Shown piece after piece: positions 12,401 through 24,400 of a DNA stretch of 64,000 bases. The notes under the pieces are model-generated. The model saw nothing but the letters and a program-made list of their open reading frames with translations, made no database searches and had not been told where the DNA came from. Source of the DNA: Vanilla planifolia. Its lineage: Eukaryota > Streptophyta > Magnoliopsida > Asparagales > Orchidaceae. Every line of letters begins with the position of its first letter. The first letter of the stretch is position 1. Both the position numbers and the translations under genes were made by a program. The stretch covers positions 5,778,626-5,842,625 of the forward strand of contig CM043875.1 of assembly GCA_023846275.1 (NCBI GenBank). The letters are read 5' to 3'.

Positions 12401-15400
12401 ACATATAAAAACTTATACCTTTAAACTAACAAAATGTGGCACCAAACTAAATGTGTATATGATATTATCAATATGATTTGATTGAGAAATGAGTAGAGCA
12501 GGAGAGTTATTGTAGGGCTTAAGCAAGTGCTTCAGCTTAACATAAGTAGATTTATTTTGAGTTCTTTCTCTAAGCTTTTGTTATTTCAATCTATATTAGT
12601 AGTCCTTTCTCTTTGAAATCAATCCTTATTTATATCAATTAGAGTTCTAAAGTCAGTTATGACACTCCTAATGGCTAATTGAGCTTTCCAAGAAGTTCAG
12701 GATAGTTGTTGTGTCATGGGAATTTTGTACTTATTTGTATGTTGCATACACATATCAAAATAATTAGTGGACTTAGATCGCCCTGATGATTTGACATCAC
12801 GATAAGTGCAAAATGACTCTGAGTGATTGATCATATAAATACGAGAAGTTTATTCTTATAGTACGATTTAATTTTTAGTGTAGTACTTAAGTTCAAAATG
12901 CATCGTACTACACGATCACACAAATTACATTTCTATGTCATAGTATGGTATTTATTTTCACTAATAGTCGAGCTTTTGAGAAAAAATTGTATGATGTGAT
13001 TGTATAAGGACGAACCATTATATAATCATGTAGTATTTAATTAAACTATAGTCAAATAGATAGTTGTACATATATGATAAACCTATTATAATAGTAGAAC
13101 AACTTTGTATTCGGTTTGTTTAAAGTCTTCTATAAGGATGTGTTGTGCAATTGCGATATTATGATGCCATTATACGTTAACATAGACAAACAATACGTAG
13201 GCTTAACGAACAAATGATCGTATTCATATGATACGGATATTGTATTTGTATGATACTAATAATTCATTTTTTAATTAAGTAATTTTTAGTTGTTTGTGAC
13301 AAGGGATAGATTATATAAATATGATACTTTATTTTGTATTGTACAATGTAGTCATTATAAGCACATAGAACAAAGATTGGTGATCATATAAGAACTATTG
13401 TATGTACAACCAATCTATAGAGTCATGATATGGTTGTATTGGCATTATATATTAATCATGCATGTTTGACCACTACTAAGCTTATATTTATTATAAACTT
13501 AGAGGAAATAGTTTGCATTCTCATATGAAGGAAGCTTTGTACTTTTACGATGGTAATGGAAACTTGACTCAGAGAATAATTGGTACACGTACAAGGTCGA
13601 TACCTTGTATGAACATATTTATGTTTTTGTTCTTAAATTCAGTTGTCAATTGCATCTATATAATGAATTCATTGTATCTTACAATGTTATGACAATTCAA
13701 ACTTGAATAGTAGCTTTAAGCTTAAATGCAAACTATACAAGTATGATATTAAACATCGTATTGTATGATCATTAGATAGTGAAGAATATGACTTGTTTTA
13801 AGTTTGATTTTTGTGACTTTAATGTTTGAGTTGACTTTAAAACAACTTGAAATGATATTGCTAATAAATAAATGTAGTTCTAGAGAATTTTAATGGTTAG
13901 AAAAACATGATTTAGCAAGATGATGCATGCTATGATTCCTAAGTGTCAGTTTTGCAAAGGATAAAGGTTTCATAATCTAACTTGAGTAATGTAGGTAGTG
14001 TTCAGTCCCATATGGATTAACAATGCCACAAAGAGTTTTTCTTCATAACTCTATGCTTTGCAAGTTGTTCATCATTGGGTAAGATCTTCTAGATTCATCC
14101 AATTTCTAAATACATTACTCTTGCTCTATTCAACGTTCTCTATTTTAATAATATAAATATGCATGTATACTAAACCTCAAACATTCATTATTAACTAAAA
14201 AGTTTGGTTTTGTTGATTATCATCATCAAGGGTACAACATTTAAGGCATTGATAGAGTTAGAATGAAGGAAATATCTTGTTACAACATTTAAGGCATTGA
14301 TAGAGTTAGAATGAAGTAAATAACTTGTGTGGTCACTATATTGTAGTTATGCTAAAAGTATGTTTCTTGATATGGTTTACGTTATCTTTTTGTGTGTTAT
14401 ATTATGTGAGTTATAGCTATCTTAAGGAATCTGTTTGAAAATCCTTCTCATAATAGTACCATTAGGAATAGGGTAGAAACTCCAACTCAAGGGTTGGTGC
14501 CAATAACTAGGCTACTTGGCACTATATAGGCAAATGAATCATTTTTGCGATATAGACTATTAGCTTCTTCCTTGATTTGTGAAACAATCAGCCATGAATT
14601 AGCTATAATAAACTTGCTCTCTTTTTAAGACCAGCAACCTTTCGCAATGCTTGTGTTATTATGATATATAGAGTTTTAGTTGGTATGGCCTCTTTAAGAG
14701 TAGAATCCCTTAGCTTAAGAATAGAATCCTTTTGGTGGCCCATTACTAGAACTTTGAAGGACTAATGGTTACTAAGAGATTATTTTATTATGCAACTAAG
14801 ACTTTACTTATAATGATGTGATGCTAATGAAGAGGATTTATAATGAAAAACTAAACCAAGAAGTCCCCTTAAGTTAAGGTAATTTACAATGAAAGAAAGT
14901 TGATTATGGATTATTAATATAATCATTTACCAATAGACCTAGAATTCAATTTTGTTGGACCTCCCAATTTGTGACTGATCATATGATCTATTATCAAACT
15001 CCTTATGCTCATTTCATTATATTTCCAAAATTTCGTGGATGACAAACCTAAAGGTTATGTTATCTTATTTATGGTATCGAGATTGGTGATAGTTATGATA
15101 TCGATGATAACCTTGATATTGATATAGAGCTACCAATTATGATGAATATAGAGGAATCGACCAAGTGACTTTTTGTCTACTTCATCTTGAAGAGGCTCTG
15201 TATTGGCATCTTGGACCTTTTTGAGCTATCGAATTTGTATTCAAAAGTGATCCTAAAGGGGTTTTGACTCCTCAACCTACTTAGGTTTCCATTTCTTATG
15301 AGGTGTGTATCTCAGTAACATAAAATGAGGTGTGCTTGATATCAGACTTGATCCCCTTCTCGGGTGACTTTTGATAGTAGGCAAGGTCATCATTTGGTAA

Positions 15401-18400
15401 CCTTCAAAACCATTACCCCCATAATTGATGATCTGGCCATGTCAACATCTCAATTTTGTGATATTCTTATTAATTCCAAAATGACTCAATTAAGGAGCCT
15501 ACCTTATTGCCATTGCATAATGAGATTTCCTTGAATTAAGAAGTAATCAAAATGATAGAAAATATCATCACCATATCTAATCAAGGCCTTGCATAGGTTG
15601 TGCACTTTTTTGTTCATTTTGGATGGCTGTACTTTTTATGTGCTATAATGTAGTTTCTCAGTTTCCAAAGATCCCGATCCTTGATGAATTCTAATAATTA
15701 GAAATGTTCTCAAACGAATGACTTTAAATTCATTTGTTTATGTACTGTCTTTATGTCATTTCTTTCCTTGCTAGCATAAGGAGTCAAATTGAATTCTAGC
15801 ACTTGCATGGAATCTGGGACATTGAATACTAGTAGCCTTGCTTGGCATAAGAAGTAACATATTGCTAACATTGACTTTTTCCTCCAATTAGAAGGTGATA
15901 TTGATCATGGTGGATTTAAGATCCCTAGATCTAGCCTTGGCTTTGCACATATTTGTTTGGAACTTCTTATATTTTACTTTCTCCCTAATTGTATTAGTTT
16001 ATTTGGAATGGAAATAGAATTTTAGCCCTCTTATCTCTTGGCAGAAAAAGTGGGATTAGAATTTATTTTTGAATGGTGAAATACTCATGTCTAGGGTTGT
16101 TGCCTCCATTTTAGAAGCTTTCCACATTCTACCCCCTTCGATGCCCTATTAAACTCTAGCAAGTTGGAGTAATACAATGTTTTTTTTTTTCATTTACCAT
16201 GGAAAGAGGGCCCCAATTCCAATTCTCTTTTTCTTTTTATGCATGTTCAATGATTACTGATGGATGCAATTAGTTGGAGCAACCCCACTATGGATTTTTA
16301 TTAGGTGTTGCTTATGGTGCATCATTTCTTGTGGCAACAAGATGATGTAAGCCACCCTTGTTAGTGGTTACAAAAGAACAAAAAGATGTGAAGTCCAACT
16401 TATTCCTTGGAAAAAGCATCATAGTGAACTCCATTAATCATGGCTTCATCCCCTATTATGGCTTAGTCTTTGAAAATCCTAAGTTTTTGAATTCAAAACT
16501 CCTTGAAGTGAATCTCTTTGGAAAATTCAATTTCTTTGTGATAAAAGCACTTCTTTTTCTCTTTCTTTATTTGCTCATTGTTATTATCATGCCTCCATTT
16601 TCGACTTTAAAAAGAAGGTCTATTACGAAAGCTTTAGGTGAGAAACCTCACAGATATATAAGATATAATGAGGACATCGTACTTGTATGAATAAAACAAA
16701 TTCTCTTTGGTTTAATTGCTAAGCTTTTGGGAATTACTTTACGATGTGTGATCGTAGATCATATTCATACGATTAGTTAATCGCACTTATATGACGTAAA
16801 TATGCTCAACATGTGTCTAGGTCACAAACTAGACCTCTCGGGTAAAATAGTATGGTACTGGTACGAAAGTGATATTGTACTTGTATGAAAAAAATCTACT
16901 CGTTCATGGCCAAAGTCATTGACTCTTATAACTCTGATATATGGATCATATTAGTATGAAGAATATATCGTATTTATATGACACTATAATTTTCAATTTA
17001 TACTTAATATTGTTTAGTTTAATCCTATGTCTAATCTTTCAAAAAAATGAATTGTATAAATATGAAAGATAATATTGTACTATATGAAGCTCAATAACTC
17101 TAAGCCTCAACACACCTCTCGGGTAACCAAATGATGTACATGTACAATAAAGTTATTGATCCTGTACGAATAATATAACTGATGTATATAACTAAGGATT
17201 GCCCTTAACTTATAGATGTATATGTAAATCTATATATCTAATGTTCAATAAAGCATATATATATGTAAATAAATATATATGAAATGCATGTCTTCAACTT
17301 AGAATAATATGATGGAAAAATGATTTTGTCCCTACAACAATGATGATAAAAATGATTTCATAACTTGAATATTATTGCATCATATTCTTCTCTTATAAGC
17401 AAAGGATTATCAAAGGTTAAATATGGTAATGTTAACAGCTAAATGACAACTATTGTCCAATTCTTGAAAAGGTTAAACTAGTGATTATAGGTTCTCAATA
17501 CCATACTGTACGATCAATTGGATTATATTTTACATTGACATGAAAGTGTATTATTTAGGTTGTATAATGAATATTATCGAATCTTATAAAGTTCTAAGAT
17601 TTAGTTATAACAAGGATAAGTTCATATATTTGACTGGATTGTACCGTTCATTAGAATAATGTTTAATTATAAGACATTTTTGGGTTTTCTTCATTTTAGC
17701 CTAAAAACCTGTTTGTATTGTGTGATGATAATCATAATACTACACGTATACTTTTGTATTATGACTTAGATAATTTTTTCATATTCACTTAGGAGTAACT
17801 TGATATTGTAAATTGATAGGATCTTATGATATGAAGAATTGTATCATACGATGTAATAGAATTCCTATGAATACACTTAATTAGATTATTTCATTTTCCT
17901 TTAATATTAATCAGACTGTATGATAGATATATTATGCCATACAACGAGTGTGACGTTTAAGCTACTTGAAAATTCAGATACTCCTTTACGCTCACTTATA
18001 TTATTTAGTATTAATTGATAATGATTTATTTGTGAGACTTAGAAAGATATCACAAACTAGTTGATGAATATGATGTAAGCACAAAAGATGGTTTGTGATG
18101 AAATATAATGTTACTTAATGAGATTCTAAGTATTGCAAGTAAATATCATATAATTTTTAACATTCTAAGTATACAGAAAAGTAAATAAAGAATACTCATG
18201 ATGGCCATTACACCATCAAGAGTATGTTTCTTCATGGGTTGAACACTTATATGAAACTCATCATTGATAAAGTCCTATAGTGATACATAATGTCATTACA
18301 TCTTAAATGATCATTATCGTATATTCTTCTTAAGACAGTATATTAATAAATTTAACTACATGATTTTATTATTATTAAACTTTCATATAAGGTCATAGAA

Positions 18401-21400
18401 CCAGGCTCCTTTGATGAAAGTTCTCTCCTTGTGATACTTTATTTCATCCCATCTTCCAAGAAAAAGATTGAACATCCCTGGCCAAGTTGTCATTCTAATG
18501 TGAATATGCAATAAGAGACCATAACGACAAGAAAAACTTGTACTACTAGATATACTAGAAGATCTTATGTAGCTAGCTTAGGATAAAGTCAAACTCAAAC
18601 TAAAGGGGAAATGGAATGAGAGCTTTTATTAAAGAGATAGAGAGTAATATTTTATAAAAATTGTAAATATTGAATCAAAAAAGGACACCCATTATTCGAA
18701 AGTGCCAAACCTCACTATTGAGGCGGCCCACTGATTGTCGGTCATACAATAGCTCTCAAGATGTGAGAATACTTGAGAGGAATTTTCCTTTCATTTGGCA
18801 TTATATCCTCACAAGCTAACCTTGCTTACCTCATATATAGATGATTCCACTCTCTTGTATGTGAGATTATATCAATTATTTCACTATCATGTCGAGGGTT
18901 TAAGGGACAGTCAAGGAGAAACTTTGGGCGAGTGAAATGATTTTGCAAGGAATGCTAGGTAGCTAAAGTCAAACAAGAGGGCTTCTTTATTCTAAGGTTG
19001 AGCCTCCCATGGAAAGATCTGTAAGGATCTTGATTTTTTTTTTGCTTATCCTACTTTAGATTAAAATAGGTTTGTGAGTTTTTTTCGTAATTATGAAATT
19101 GATGAGAAGTTCATCACAAAGGGGTCTAGGTCTAGTTTACTTTACCCCATCATAATCCAAAGGGCAAAACAATTTGATGGGGATGGTCAATTGAAGATCG
19201 CTATAATATAGTCTTTTTTGAATATATATTATAGTGTTGTCTTCGGATGGGCATCTTGGGTGATGTGCATAATTAACTATTTTGATTTATATTCTAATAA
19301 CTTCATTCTTTTAGTCAGTATAAAAAGGAATAAAAAAATACCAAAATATGATATAAAAAATTGATAACTAATTTATACCATTTTCATCGTAGTAGCATTG
19401 CAATGAGAAGATGCTCTAGAGATGGTTCTAAAACTCTTTTATGGTATATTGAAAAATAAAATTGAATTTCTCATACTCAAAGATGATAATAAAGGCAAAT
19501 TCATGTAGATGTTATCCAAATGGGCCCTTTTTCCATGTTTTATCCCATCCCCATTTCAAGGGTCTTGCTATTTATACGATATTTGAAAGCCACTATTTAC
19601 ACATTGTTATTTGATTTTTCAATATTGATTAATTAGATTCTTATGAATTGTTTAAGTTGGCCCAACCCTACATCATATGGGGCCCTAGGAATGGGAAATA
19701 TATCGATTTAGCTTTGCAAATTGACATTCCTAGCTTCAGACATGTCATACTATCATATCATTTTTCAACTCTAATATTTAATCAATGAAAATCTCAGCAT
19801 CATATGAAGGTGCCTCCTAGTTTTAGAGGTTTGACCTTAAGAGAAAGAGGTAAACTTTGGTAAGTAAAGGATAGAATGAGGATCTTTGGATAGTACATTT
19901 ACTTAATTTGATGATAAGGGTAACTATGGTGCTGCACTCATTATTTGGACTTCTTTGCTCTTGCCTAGGATTACAAAAGAAAATGAGCTACTCTCTTATA
20001 CCAGTTGATGATTTCAACAAGGACATAAAATTGTTGATAAGATCATAAAAAAGTTTTGAAGGTAGTAATTCCCCATAATATTGTTCTCATTAGTTATTAT
20101 TATATGAATCACAATGCACTAGTAATGAATCATTTGTATTCCAATTCAAAATTAGGGCCCGTCATTTATTAGTGACGTCTTCTAGATTTGTCCATTTAGA
20201 TTCTTCTTATTATGCATAAGAAATATTTTTTCAAGAAGGCATGCTTTTCAAGTTGATAGCTCAAGCTTTTAGAGTTCTTTTTAGCATTTTCATTCCTAGT
20301 TTTGATATTCAAGTCATGGTTTAAAAGATTTGATTAAGACATCCTAATGTGATATACTTTAAGAAGTTTTTTGTTTAAGAATAGAAATTCTAACATGTCT
20401 CAATGTAAAGTGTGTTAAATCTCAATTCATATTTGAAGTTAATTTCAAAATCATGTATATAAACCTTCACATTTTGCCTTGTTTCACAATGATGTGTTGG
20501 AATATTTTTGTCTTTTGCTAATGACTACACCAAATTAGCATAAAGAGAAATTCAAAGTTGGCAAAGTTTGCAAAACTTTCGATATTATGATTCAAAATAA
20601 GTTAATTCAAAAATCTAGATTTTGAGAATAGACAATACCAAAAAATGTCACATCTATCTCTTGTGATTATCTTTTTAAACAATTATTCATCAAAGTTTTT
20701 GTATTGACACTCAACAAATGATTTTGTTAAAAATAAAAATTAACTTAAAATTGTCTACTTCTACATGTTCATAACAAATCACTTGGAAAAAAGGGGGGGG
20801 GGGGGGGGGGGGGGGTGCTATTCTCACCCAACATGCCTCATTAACCAAATGCTTGCTTGATTCCTCAATTGCCATGCTCGTTGTTGAACACCTTAGAAAA
20901 TCCATCATTGCCCATGGTTTGTATCTATTGTCTCAATTTAAGTGCTTTGATGTTATGTTTTGTCTGCATCGTCACCATAATTGCAGGAAATTAGATCCCT
21001 GGCTATTCAAGTGCATATTTTTAGGATATTCTTTATACTAGAAGTTACAAATGTTTTTTTTCTTCAGCCTCCATTTAATGAATCTGAATTTTTTTAAACA
21101 TCAATCCTATTATCCCAAGTCATCCTTCATAAAGAGAGGTAAGTCTTTGTCTAATGAATATCAATTGTGAGAATTTAGAGAACTCCTTAATCATATCTCA
21201 TAACTTTTAGAGTCATCAAACACCAACAATTGTCCAACTTGGCAATGAACTCAAAATTGAAAATAATCCCTCAAATTCTTCTAATTTTGGCCTTATTGAA
21301 AATGAATTATTAAAAACTATAAAACTTTGCATCTATTGTAGGGGAAGAACAACTAAAAATCAAAGAGAACAACAATCACTACATAAGCTTGATTGAGAAC

Positions 21401-24400
21401 CCAAACCTTATACTAATGAATGATGGTAACATTACTTTTGAAGAAATTCTTAGGATGACATTGGAGGACTATTTGAGTTGGCCCATTCATCTAAAGGAGT
21501 AAGATCATGAGCTCAACAACCCCTTTTAGAATTGCATCTCACATGAAGATGTATCACTAAACTTTTGAGTTCTTGTTTTTATTTTGAATAAAATTCAGAT
21601 TTCCACTAAGATCCAAGAGGCTTTCAAAGATTATTTTGAATGAAATAAATGACTTGGAGATAAACAAACCATGGGATGTCATGGCTTTGCCTTTAGAGAA
21701 GAATTGAATTCATGCAAATGGATTTCACTATAAAGTGTTAAGAAGATGGAAACATTGAAAAGTATAAGCTAGTCTTATAGCGATTGGTTTTACTCTAACT
21801 CATGAAATTAATTATTAAGAAACATTTACTCTTATGATTAAGCTCAGTATTATTCGATATTTTTTTGTTTCTATTAGCAAGTGTATTGGCAAATATTTCA
21901 ACTTGTTAAGAAAGCATTCTAATATGGTATCTTGAAGAAAGAAATGCATATGAAGATTCTTCTTAATTTTGAGATACAAGCTACTAAGAATCAAGCGTAC
22001 CCTTTATTAGTCATGTTATGAATTTAAGAAATTTTCAAGAGCTTGCTTCAAATGTCTTACAAGAGTGTCAAGCATCATCACTATTACACCCAAGGTCAAC
22101 CCAACCATATATTATTTATGAAAAAGTCTCCAAGATAAAAAGCTTAGCTAGATCATATATGTTTATGATATTACTTTCACTAGTGACTTCATATAAAGAA
22201 AGAAAACCTTTCTTAAAGAGTTTGAGACCAAAAATTTGGGAATCTCTTTGGTGATGGAAGTGGCAAAATCTAGCAAGGGAATATTTGTGTCTTAGATGAA
22301 ATATGTTTTGGATCCGTTGGAAAAGTGTGGAGTGGTTGGATGTATACGTATTGACTCTCCTATTGTGATTGCCATTATTCCTAAAACAGAAGAAAATAGT
22401 GTTATTTTTGAAAAATGCCAATATCAAAGACTAGTTAAAAGGCTCATATATCCTTCTCACAATAGAGTAATATCAGTTTTTTAGTGTGTTGTAAACCAAT
22501 TCATAAATGATCCAAGAGAAGAAAATATGAGGGTCGTTTAAAGAATCTTTAAATATTTATTGTTGAATCTAGGTTAAGACTTGTTTTGTCAAAAAAGTTC
22601 AAACTGAGGGATGAAACTTTATAATGATTTAGAGTAGGTTGTTCAATCATAGATGTGGGATAAACTTGTCATTTGGAGATGCAAGAAACAATGTATGATC
22701 TCCAAGGCTAGTGCATAAGCCAAATTCTAAGACAATTCATGGCAATTGTGAAAAGCATGTTGATAAGAAGATTACATAAAGAACTTGGATCAAAATCAAG
22801 GCTTTTGATGCATGTGTGTGGAAATCAATTTATTGTTAGCATAGTCGAAATCTCTTGCACCATGATAGGACCAATCATATGACAATTGACAATCACTTTA
22901 TCAAGGAAAAAAAACGAAAGGAATATCATCGAGCTTGTCAACAATTCAATAAGATCTCAAATTGCAAACATTTTAGCTAAAGATTTACCATAAAATTGTT
23001 TAAAGACCTTATTTCCAAGCTTTGGATGAATATTGGCTTCAACTTAACTTAAGAGTAACCTTTTTTTTCCAATTGTATGCTTATTGGAGCAAATCTTCTA
23101 CTTGTATTTCACTATTATTTTCTTTTATTATAAAGGATTTGGTTCTAGCAATATCTTATCCAATTGTTGTAATTAGGAATATTTGTGAGCTATAATTTTT
23201 TGTTTTTTAGAGATCTTGTCATTAGCTTTCTTGTTAAAGGATTGCCTATGTTATAATATAAAACCTGATATAATTCACCCATTAGTAGTTAAAAAAAACT
23301 ATTTCTCCCACAAAATACGCACGATTATTGGAGAAGGCCTTTGGGTGTTAGGTTGTAGAGCTTATAAATGTCCTTTGTTTTAATCGTAGGTGTGGGCATA
23401 TGTTTGTGTTTTGCATCTTTATGAACTCATATGTGGGGTTTTCATTACAAAAGTTTCTCTAGTTGCATTAGAAATAATATTTATTAAAAGTCATGGATCT
23501 TTTATATTTTATGATTCTTATCTGTCTTGTGTAATAATATTTGTAGAGCACTCATCCATGAGATTTTTCAAATTGTTTTGGGTGAGTTGTTGTGCTAAAA
23601 CAAATGAGATATGACCAGTTCATGAGCTTTATGTTCTTAGAACTATGTTTCAAAAAACAATTAAATAGACAATGTGACTATTTTTTTTCTATATTTTATA
23701 TCATAAGAAATTTTACATTTCTTGGGAAGTGATCGTGCCCTTTATTAGCAAAACAATTCTAGGAATTTGCCTTATTTGATTCATGGAAAATAACGATTAC
23801 AATGATCTACCAAAGTTTGAAGAATGCCATGCAATCGTTAATGAAACACTCCCAGCTTTGACAAGTCATGTTATGTACATGCACTATAAATGATGTAATA
23901 ATAACTCCACTATGGTCTAGATTCCATGTGTACCTTACATTCACAAACTCTATAATATTCGATGAGGATTATAGTTTTGGTCATTCCATTGTAAATCATC
24001 CAATTTAATCTTGAACTCTTTTATATTATTTTTTGTTGATACAAAAAATGAATTTGGGGAAATAAAACTTAGTGCAACAATGAGAAAGCTCGAATAGACG
24101 AAATTCTGAAATTTGCTTGAGAGCAAATTAGAGCACACTTTTAGGACAGATTGGCGCGATGCGACAAAGTTCCGGTTAAGAGGTTTTGATTTGCATGAAT
24201 GTGCACTATTTAAGGATGCCTTGGTGATGTAGAATGCAACGTGATTGAAGTTGGATGGTGCGAGAGGATGCAGCTGCGACTTGACTGGGATTGGCGTTGA
24301 CTCGACTAGGATTGGAGGCGAATCGGCTGGGATTGATGGCGACTCGATCAGGATTGACTGCGAGTCAGCTTGGATTGGTGGCAAATTGGTCGGAATCAAT

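Larger units (their letters stand above)
11500..20300. other. About 8.8 kb of DNA interrupting the copia element
   Basis: Gag ends on the left and pol resumes on the right. Between them no intact coding region is seen. The stretch includes a possible Sirevirus-like LTR start at 12026, two tracts rich in TACGAT, GTAC and GTATGA words (12780-13800 and 16650-18000) and a 48-base tandem duplication. The 110-codon frame at 16358-16690 matches nothing I recognise. Part of the right end may be residual gag/protease of the host element. Confidence 0.5.
10480..23345 (+). mobile_element. Decayed Ty1/copia retrotransposon, split by later insertion
   Basis: This lies in intron 3 of the carrier gene, same strand. 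Parts seen in order: a 5' LTR copy, a primer-binding-site remnant, gag, a long interruption (about 11.5-20.3 kb), then pol in the copia order of GAG-pre-integrase, integrase, reverse transcriptase and RNase H, then a second LTR copy. Every coding part carries stops and frameshifts. Copia elements are normally about 5 kb, so the 12.9 kb span implies roughly 8-9 kb of younger DNA inside. Outer ends are approximate. Confidence 0.75.

Noticed and set aside
16358..16690. 110-aa + strand frame in carrier intron 3
   Set aside because: No recognised domain, and it lies within decayed inserted DNA; kept only as part of the insertion entry.
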